Assembly: GCA_034665305.1 (NCBI GenBank)
Contig: JAXDFZ010000003.1
Location: 62,001 to 126,000, forward strand
Direction of reading: 5' to 3'
DNA: 64,000 nucleotides
Source of the DNA: DASXRU01 sp034665305
GTDB lineage: Bacteria > Acidobacteriota > Blastocatellia > Pyrinomonadales > Pyrinomonadaceae
Within the stretch, counting starts at the first letter, position 1. Each line of letters opens with the position of its first letter. The notes under the pieces are model-generated. The model had not been told where the DNA came from and did not search any database. It saw only the letters and a list, made by a program, of their open reading frames with translations. Shown in pieces: positions 59,228 to 64,000 of this stretch. The position numbers and the translations under genes are program-made.

Positions 59228-59460
59228 GGGGAAGTATACGGCAAAGGGCGAAGAGCCAAGAGCGGGCAGGAGCAAAGAGGAAAGAGCAAAGGGCAAAGGG
59301 TAGAGAAAGAGCGGGGGCAAGCCGCCCTTCCTGACTGCAAGTTAGTTAGGTTGAGTTCTGCCTTCTACGGAGGAAGGTCAACCTGGAACACTTGCAGTCA
59401 GGAAGGGCGGCTTGCCCCCGCTCTTTTCTCCTGGCTCTTTCCTCTTAGCTGTTAGCCGCC
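59228..59460. repeat. Heptamer arrays around palindromic element copy 2
   Basis: GCAAAGA / GGAAAGA / GCAAAGG / GCAAAGG-type heptamers (59233-59300) abut a 117-base palindromic element (59308-59424) with ends GAGCGGGGGCAAGCCGCCC. After it the mirror heptamers CTCTTTT / CTCCTGG / CTCTTTC / CTCTTAG follow, so the palindrome sits in the loop of the heptamer hairpin. Confidence 0.85.
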
Positions 59461-59461
59461 C

Positions 59462-60715
59462 TCACTGCGTGGCTTTCTTGCTGGCTTCGGCCTTCTTGGC
59501 GGTCTCGGCTTTCAACTTCTCACTGGCCCGGGCGAAGTTGGCCGCAAAAGCAGCCGCGTTGGCGTCTTTGTATTGCTGCCCCAGTTTGCTCGCCTTTTCG
59601 TAAAGCGGAGTCGCAAGGTCCAGACGGCCTGTCGTTTCGTACGCTTCCGCCAGGCTGTCATAGACATTCGCCGATTCCGGATAGCGTTCGACGTTGCTTT
59701 TGAAAATAGCGATGGCTTCATCGGTCTTTTCGCGGCCGAGGGCTTGATAACCGAGTTGATTGACCAGAACTTCGGGAACCGGAATCGCATAACCAAACTT
59801 CTGCGACAGCTTCTGATAGTGTTCGTCCGCGCCTTTCAAACCGCCGGCGACGATGCCGGTTGCCGGATCGCGCGGCATCTGCCATCCGTCATAAATTTTT
59901 CGCAGACCCGCATAGTGACTACGAAGAACGACCGAGCCGTGATCTTCATCGGTCCACTGCTCGACCTGCGTATCAAAGCCTTTGATCTGGACGGTCGCCA
60001 GAAAACGTTTAAAGGCGTCAAAGGACTCGCCGATGTCGCCGGGTTCGTTGCCTAGAGAAACAAAGAGGGTCGCGTTCAATTCCTTGCGTGCTTTCAAAAA
60101 TTCCTCGGCGCGTTTCAGTGTCGCTTCATCGCTCCATTGCAATGATGGACTGACGGCGATGTACGATTTGAAAAGTTCGGGTTTGGTGATCAGCGCATGG
60201 ACGACGAAGAGACCGCCCAACGAGTGGCCCGCCAAAGCGCGGTACGGTTGCGTGCGATAATTCTTTTCAATTTCGGGGATCAGTTCGGTTTCGATGAAAG
60301 TCAGGAATTTGTCGGCGCCGCCGGCAGTTTTGAATTGTGCCGCGGCTTCTCCGACAGCCTTCGTCGGCGTCAAGTCGCGGGTGCGATCAGTGTTGATGAT
60401 CCCGACGACGATCATTTCCGACATGCGACCGTTGCGCGCCAGGAATTCAATTGTGCTGGCAGTATGGCCCATGTGCGCGTCGCCATCGGTCATGTAAAGC
60501 ACGGGGTAGGCGCGTTTGTTCGCTTCATATCCTGGCGGCGTTCGCACCAGGATTACCCGCTCTTCGCCGAGGACGTTGGATTTGACGTTCAGTTTGGCGA
60601 CTGAACCGCTCTGCGCGAATACCGACGCGCTAAAGAGACTCAGAGCCAGAATCAAACCGAGCAGGCCGGCGGCCCGCGCAAGCACGGTGCGGGATACGGT
60701 CAAAGAGGTTTTCAT
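59462..60715 (-). CDS. Secreted esterase with TPR-like tail
   Basis: A 417-residue exported alpha/beta hydrolase of the esterase-D/IroE type. The signal peptide ends at about residue 35 (ASVFAQ). The nucleophile is S165 in LAGHSLGGLF, and H259 in EDHGSVV closes the triad; YPVLYMTDGDAHMGH is a typical early strand. Residues 320-385 contain TPR-like helices (LGYQALGREKTDEAIAIFKSNVERYPESANVYDSLAEAYETTGRLDLATPLYEKA). The tail is Lys/Ala-rich. Substrate is unknown. Confidence 0.92.
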   Translation of the reverse strand: MKTSLTVSRTVLARAAGLLGLILALSLFSASVFAQSGSVAKLNVKSNVLGEERVILVRTPPGYEANKRAYPVLYMTDGDAHMGHTASTIEFLARNGRMSEMIVVGIINTDRTRDLTPTKAVGEAAAQFKTAGGADKFLTFIETELIPEIEKNYRTQPYRALAGHSLGGLFVVHALITKPELFKSYIAVSPSLQWSDEATLKRAEEFLKARKELNATLFVSLGNEPGDIGESFDAFKRFLATVQIKGFDTQVEQWTDEDHGSVVLRSHYAGLRKIYDGWQMPRDPATGIVAGGLKGADEHYQKLSQKFGYAIPVPEVLVNQLGYQALGREKTDEAIAIFKSNVERYPESANVYDSLAEAYETTGRLDLATPLYEKASKLGQQYKDANAAAFAANFARASEKLKAETAKKAEASKKATQ

Positions 60716-61174
60716 ATCGTTCTCCTACTTTTGATTAACACTCAGAAGTTGACGCCAGACAGGTTCGTGGTAACCGCTTCGTTCAGTACGCCGCCCGGGC
60801 GCGTAGGGTGGCGTGAATTGTCCGGAGCATCTTCTATAACGTTCGCCAGGGCTGCGGCCAGCGGTTTGTGACGAATAGGCCGCAGCTGGTGATGAATTAC
60901 GATTGTGAACGGCGAGAGTACCATGGGAAGCTATGATGTGGCTGCTCGTGTTAGATTCTATGAAGAACGGGAAAGCGCCGGAGTCGGTGCGGGAGAATAG
61001 GAGACTAGCCGCAGATTTACGCGGATTAACACGGATCAGAAAACAGCAAAATCTGGAAGTTAGCTCAGTAAAAGTGTTTGATCTGCTCAGCGTTTATCTG
61101 GGTAAATCCGCGGCTAAAGCGTCCCTCTTCCAAAAGGGAGCGCCCAAGGAGTGACGGCCCTACGAATGTTTGGC
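60716..61174. other. Gene-free region with one repeat
   Basis: The gap carries the esterase promoter side and a repeat at 61006-61117 whose ends GCCGCAGATTTACGCGG and GGTAAATCCGCGGC are inverted copies. A 73-codon ORF through it is made of repeat and not supported. Confidence 0.6.
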
Positions 61175-61615
61175 ATGGCAGAAGTGACTTCACATCCCAT
61201 CGTGCTCTATGACGGCGTTTGCGGACTCTGCAACCGGCTGACCCAGTTTATTTTGAAACGCGACCATCACGATCGGTTTCGCTTTGCTTCTTTGCAAAGT
61301 GAGTTTGCCGACTCATTACTCAAGCGTCACGGCAAAGATGCCAGCGACCTCGATACGTTTTACGTGGTGATCGATTTCGGAGAGCCCGGCGAGCGTCTGC
61401 TGTCGCGGTCCGATGGAATTCTTTACGTCGGAACGGCTCTGGGTGGATTTTGGAAGTTGGCGGCCGTGGGCCGTGTCATTCCCAGATTCTTGCGCAATGC
61501 GTTTTATGGCCTGGTCGCGCGTAACCGTTATCGCGTATTCGGTAAGTATGAGTCATGCCTGATGCCGGACCCGAAGCATGGTGATAAATTTTTGGAAGAC
61601 GCTGCTACGGAATGA
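61175..61615 (+). CDS. DCC family thiol-disulfide protein (DUF393)
   Basis: A 146-residue thioredoxin-like protein. VLYDGVCGLCNRLTQFILKRD carries the D-x-x-C16-x-x-C19 motif after which the DCC family is named, and FRFASLQSEF and LGGFWKLAAVGRVIPRFLRNAFYGLVARNRYRVFGK are typical of it. It is thought to do thiol-disulfide exchange. ATGs at 61166 and 61175 and a GTG at 61151 are in frame and none has a good ribosome binding site. Confidence 0.92.
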   Translation: MAEVTSHPIVLYDGVCGLCNRLTQFILKRDHHDRFRFASLQSEFADSLLKRHGKDASDLDTFYVVIDFGEPGERLLSRSDGILYVGTALGGFWKLAAVGRVIPRFLRNAFYGLVARNRYRVFGKYESCLMPDPKHGDKFLEDAATE

Positions 61616-61659
61616 CGTGAGCTAATCACTTGGAAGTACAACAAGATTGTCGGTCGCTT

Positions 61660-61840
61660 CGCCCCAGCGGGGCGAGATGTTTATAGCCCGGCGGTCTCTG
61701 GTTTGGCCCTCAGCTCCGTAGGAGCGCAAGCGCTGCTGCCTGCCGAAGAAGGTTCCATAGTCGGGTTTCGCTCCTAGCGGAGCGAGATCCTGTGTGCTGT
61801 GCTGGGAAGCTATAAACATCTCGCTCCTCTGGAGCGAAAA
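61660..61840. repeat. Inverted repeat element with AGATGTTTATAGC ends
   Basis: GGGGCGAGATGTTTATAGC (61669-61687) and GCTATAAACATCTCGCTCC (61809-61827) are inverted copies. Inside, GGAGCG/CGCTCC half palindromes recur (61718, 61770, 61785). Located between converging genes. Confidence 0.8.
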
Positions 61841-61857
61841 GAATTCAACTGTTGCCG

Positions 61858-62886
61858 TCATTGGTTGGCGGAACCCTTTGCGTAATAGCCCGGCCGGTGG
61901 CGCAGCTTCAACTGATCTCTGGCTAAAGCTGGATTGACGATTTCGATCTGCATGCGCCGATAAGAACCATCTCTTTTCTTGTTGCTGGACATATAGGCAA
62001 TCAGGTATTGCGAGCGCAGTTCCTGTTCGATTTGGTTGAAGGCGGCTTTCAGGTCAGCTTCGTTCTTTGGAAAAAATGCGCGGCCGCCGGTGCCATCGGC
62101 GACGACGCGCAAAGGATCTCTGTTAACCCCGAGCTGCCGGCTATCACCAATTCCAATCGCGTAGATCACCGTTTCAGTTTCGATTGCCTGATTAATTGCA
62201 GTGGCGCGCGCGATCCGGCTGCTGGTGTCGTAACCATCGGTCAGCAAAATGATCGCCCGCCTTCGCTTTCCTGAACCGGGTCCCAGAATGCGGCCGGCAG
62301 TAAGCGTAACTGCATCCCAAATCGCAGTGGACCCTTCGCGGGCGACGGCCATTCCGGGTCGATCGGCGATGCCGCTGATGGGAGGGCCAGAACCCAGATA
62401 CGTTGGCATCGCTACATCCACTCGCTCCAGCGCCTGGTAAATCCCGATCACGTTGCTGGTGAGCGCTTGCTCGACAAACGCGCGATCGGTGAAGGGAATA
62501 ATCGCGGCCTCATCATGTTTTGATCGCAGGATGGTTTCAATGAAGGAACGGGCCGCGCCCTTTTCCTGTGATAGGGTGCGCTCCTCCGAGCCACTCACAT
62601 CGATTAGAAAAGCGAGCGAGAGCGGGCGATCGGTTTCACGTTGGAACGTAAACAACTGTTGCGGCACGCCATCCTCAAGCACACGCAAATCTTCCTGACG
62701 CAAAGTCGTCATGAAGTGGTTTTGCCTATCAGTAGCGATGAAAAGCAGGTTTGTGAGGTCGCTTTCGACGCGAATGACGTCGTCGTCCTGGTTGGCGGGA
62801 GTTTGCGCAGCCGCCAATCCCGCGAAGGCGCTGCAATTGATTGAGCAAAATAGAACGAGGCAAATTAGGAAGTGTGCTGATTTCAT
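61858..62886 (-). CDS. Second secreted VWFA-related acidobacterial protein
   Basis: A 342-residue protein from the ATG at 62886. The signal peptide ends near AGLAAAQ. The conserved LRQEDLRVLEDGVPQQLFTFQ segment is followed by a VWA domain with DVSGSEER in the MIDAS position and ILLTDGYDTSS. It ends RHRPGYYAKG, a family-typical end. It is related to 10170-11207 in architecture but the two differ across most of their length. Function unknown; a long frame to 62967 reads into a repeat. Confidence 0.9.
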   Translation of the reverse strand: MKSAHFLICLVLFCSINCSAFAGLAAAQTPANQDDDVIRVESDLTNLLFIATDRQNHFMTTLRQEDLRVLEDGVPQQLFTFQRETDRPLSLAFLIDVSGSEERTLSQEKGAARSFIETILRSKHDEAAIIPFTDRAFVEQALTSNVIGIYQALERVDVAMPTYLGSGPPISGIADRPGMAVAREGSTAIWDAVTLTAGRILGPGSGKRRRAIILLTDGYDTSSRIARATAINQAIETETVIYAIGIGDSRQLGVNRDPLRVVADGTGGRAFFPKNEADLKAAFNQIEQELRSQYLIAYMSSNKKRDGSYRRMQIEIVNPALARDQLKLRHRPGYYAKGSANQ

Positions 62887-62956
62887 AGAAGAATGTAAGA
62901 GGTCGGTAGAGCGCCCCGCGTTGTCCGAACTGAAAGGCCAGGAAAGCGACAACCCT

Positions 62957-63093
62957 CTCATTAACACCTGACTTCAGCCAGGGGTCCGTATGCTAGCTGC
63001 TGAACCGTTTCAACGGTTTATCGGCTAAACCGTTGAATGGTTACTAAAGTGATCCGACATTCGATCACCGCACTGAAGTGCGGTGTTAATGAG
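62957..63093. repeat. Inverted repeat element with CTCATTAACACC ends
   Basis: CTCATTAACACC (62957-62968) and GGTGTTAATGAG (63082-63093) are perfect 12-base inverted ends; the next bases (TGACTTCAGCCAGG and CGCACTGAAGTGCG) continue the symmetry in part. The centre has two AACCGTT-containing small palindromes. The gap before valS is otherwise empty. Confidence 0.85.
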
Positions 63094-63193
63094 ATTTGGT
63101 ACATAGTCCCCCATCAAGATGAAAACATTCGGCCGTTGCCTTACAATGAAATAACACTGAATCGATTCAAGCTTTCATCCAAACTTCAGACCC

Positions 63194-64000
63194 ATGCCAA
63201 CTGATCAGACAATGACAGAGATTCCGAAAACTTACGATCCGCAGCAAGCGGAGCAGAGTCACTACTCGCGTTGGGAAGAGCAGGGCTATTTTGCTCCTGA
63301 AATCAACAAAGATCCGAACGCGCCCGTCTTCTCAATCGTTATTCCGCCGCCGAATGTTACCGGCTCGTTGCACATGGGCCATGCGCTGCAACACACGATG
63401 ATGGACGTGTTGACGCGCCACAAGCGTATGTGCGGCTATCGCACCTTGTGGTTGCCGGGGATGGACCACGCGGGAATCTCGACGCAGCTGGTGGTGAGCC
63501 GCGAGCTGAAAAAGGAAAAACTAACCCGGCACGATCTGGGACGCGAAAAATTCGTCGAACGCGTCTGGCAGTGGAAAGCGGAGTCGGGCGGACAAATCAC
63601 ACGGCAGATGCGACGCGAGGGCGCCAGTGTCGATTGGTCGCGCGAACGTTTCACGATGGACGAAGGATTATCGCGCGCCGTACGCGAAGTTTTTGTCCGG
63701 CTTTACGAGCAAGGCCATCTCTATCGCGGCGCCCGCATCGTTAACTGGTGTCCGACCGATCAGACGGTGCTGTCGGATCTGGAAGTGGACAAAACACCGC
63801 ACAAGGGCCAGCTCTATTACCTGCAATATCCTTTGAAAGACGACGACACGCGGCGGATAACCGTTGCCACCACGCGGCCGGAAACGATGTTGGGAGACAC
63901 GGCGGTGGCGGTGAATCCGGATGATGAACGCTATCGCGATCTGGTGGGTCAATTCGTGCTTCTGCCATTGACCGGCCGCGAGATTCCAGTGATTGCCGAT
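63194..64000 (+). CDS. valS: Valine-tRNA ligase ValS (partial)
   Basis: The first 269 residues of a class I aminoacyl-tRNA synthetase, cut by the window edge. SIVIPPPNVTGSLHMGHAL holds the HIGH motif (HMGH), preceded by YDPQQAEQSHYSRWEEQGYF, the ValS N-terminus. LWLPGMDHAGISTQLVVSREL is ValS-specific (the LeuRS and IleRS equivalents differ). The editing domain begins around residue 220 (TVATTRPETMLGDTAVAVNP). The enzyme charges tRNA-Val in the cytoplasm. The start ATG is the first in frame; a -10-like TACAAT lies at 63142. Confidence 0.97.
   Translation, partial: MPTDQTMTEIPKTYDPQQAEQSHYSRWEEQGYFAPEINKDPNAPVFSIVIPPPNVTGSLHMGHALQHTMMDVLTRHKRMCGYRTLWLPGMDHAGISTQLVVSRELKKEKLTRHDLGREKFVERVWQWKAESGGQITRQMRREGASVDWSRERFTMDEGLSRAVREVFVRLYEQGHLYRGARIVNWCPTDQTVLSDLEVDKTPHKGQLYYLQYPLKDDDTRRITVATTRPETMLGDTAVAVNPDDERYRDLVGQFVLLPLTGREIPVIAD

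Noticed and set aside
60933..61154. 73-codon ORF before the DCC gene
   Set aside because: Most of it lies in an inverted-repeat element (61006-61117).

Overview
This window reads as part of a chromosome from an Acidobacteriota bacterium, most likely class Blastocatellia (inference). The reasons are two copies of the secreted 'VWFA-related acidobacterial' protein type, a stand-alone LysW-like carrier protein, an LTA4-hydrolase-type M1 peptidase, a long division and cell-wall (dcw) cluster, and very repeat-rich intergenic DNA. No rRNA, tRNA, CRISPR array or intact transposase was seen.

Layout. (1) 1-9.3 kb, minus strand: an envelope operon transcribed in the order DUF1175 protein, alpha-2-macroglobulin with an intact thioester motif, membrane protein, and a large fusion of a penicillin-binding transpeptidase, a SpoIID domain and an HExxH region that runs off the left edge. 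(2) 9.7-11.3 kb: an orphan LysW-like protein with a structured leader, and a secreted VWFA protein. (3) 11.3-15.1 kb: the redox sensor Rex, a class II aldolase with a Cys cluster and an encapsulation-peptide-like tail, one BMC-H and three BMC-P shell proteins, and a small Cys-tailed protein with an amphipathic N-terminus. This looks like a very reduced bacterial microcompartment locus. (4) 15.2-19.7 kb: secreted proteins of unknown function, one split by a frameshift and one that has probably lost its stop codon. (5) 19.6-22.8 kb, minus: ZIP transporter, TPM protein, nucleotidyltransferase and LemA. (6) 23.3-41.1 kb: the dcw cluster mraZ-rsmH-ftsL-ftsI-murF-mraY-murD-ftsW-murG-murC-murB-ftsQ-ftsA-ftsZ, with a clear promoter and MraZ boxes; murE is missing from its expected place. 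(7) 41-45.6 kb: Hfq-like protein, pdxA, two receiver-domain proteins and a GspG-like secreted protein. (8) 45.7-64 kb: housekeeping and secreted enzymes (two M1 peptidases, Bax-inhibitor-like protein, YitT, two quinone/enone reductases, YceI, hotdog thioesterase, aldo/keto reductase, esterase, DCC protein, a second VWFA protein) and the start of valS.

The most unusual signal is not a gene. Almost every intergenic gap, including many inside the dcw and microcompartment operons, carries degenerate tandem repeats with a strict 7-base period. The heptamer differs from locus to locus, and the arrays are usually followed by a reverse-complement array, so the transcript would fold into a long hairpin. 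These arrays encroach on gene ends (murD, murG, BMC-P, an unknown gene) and in one case form the in-frame linker between two protein domains. At least four other families of palindromic elements with inverted ends are interleaved with them. All functional calls come from reading the translated sequence; no database search was run.
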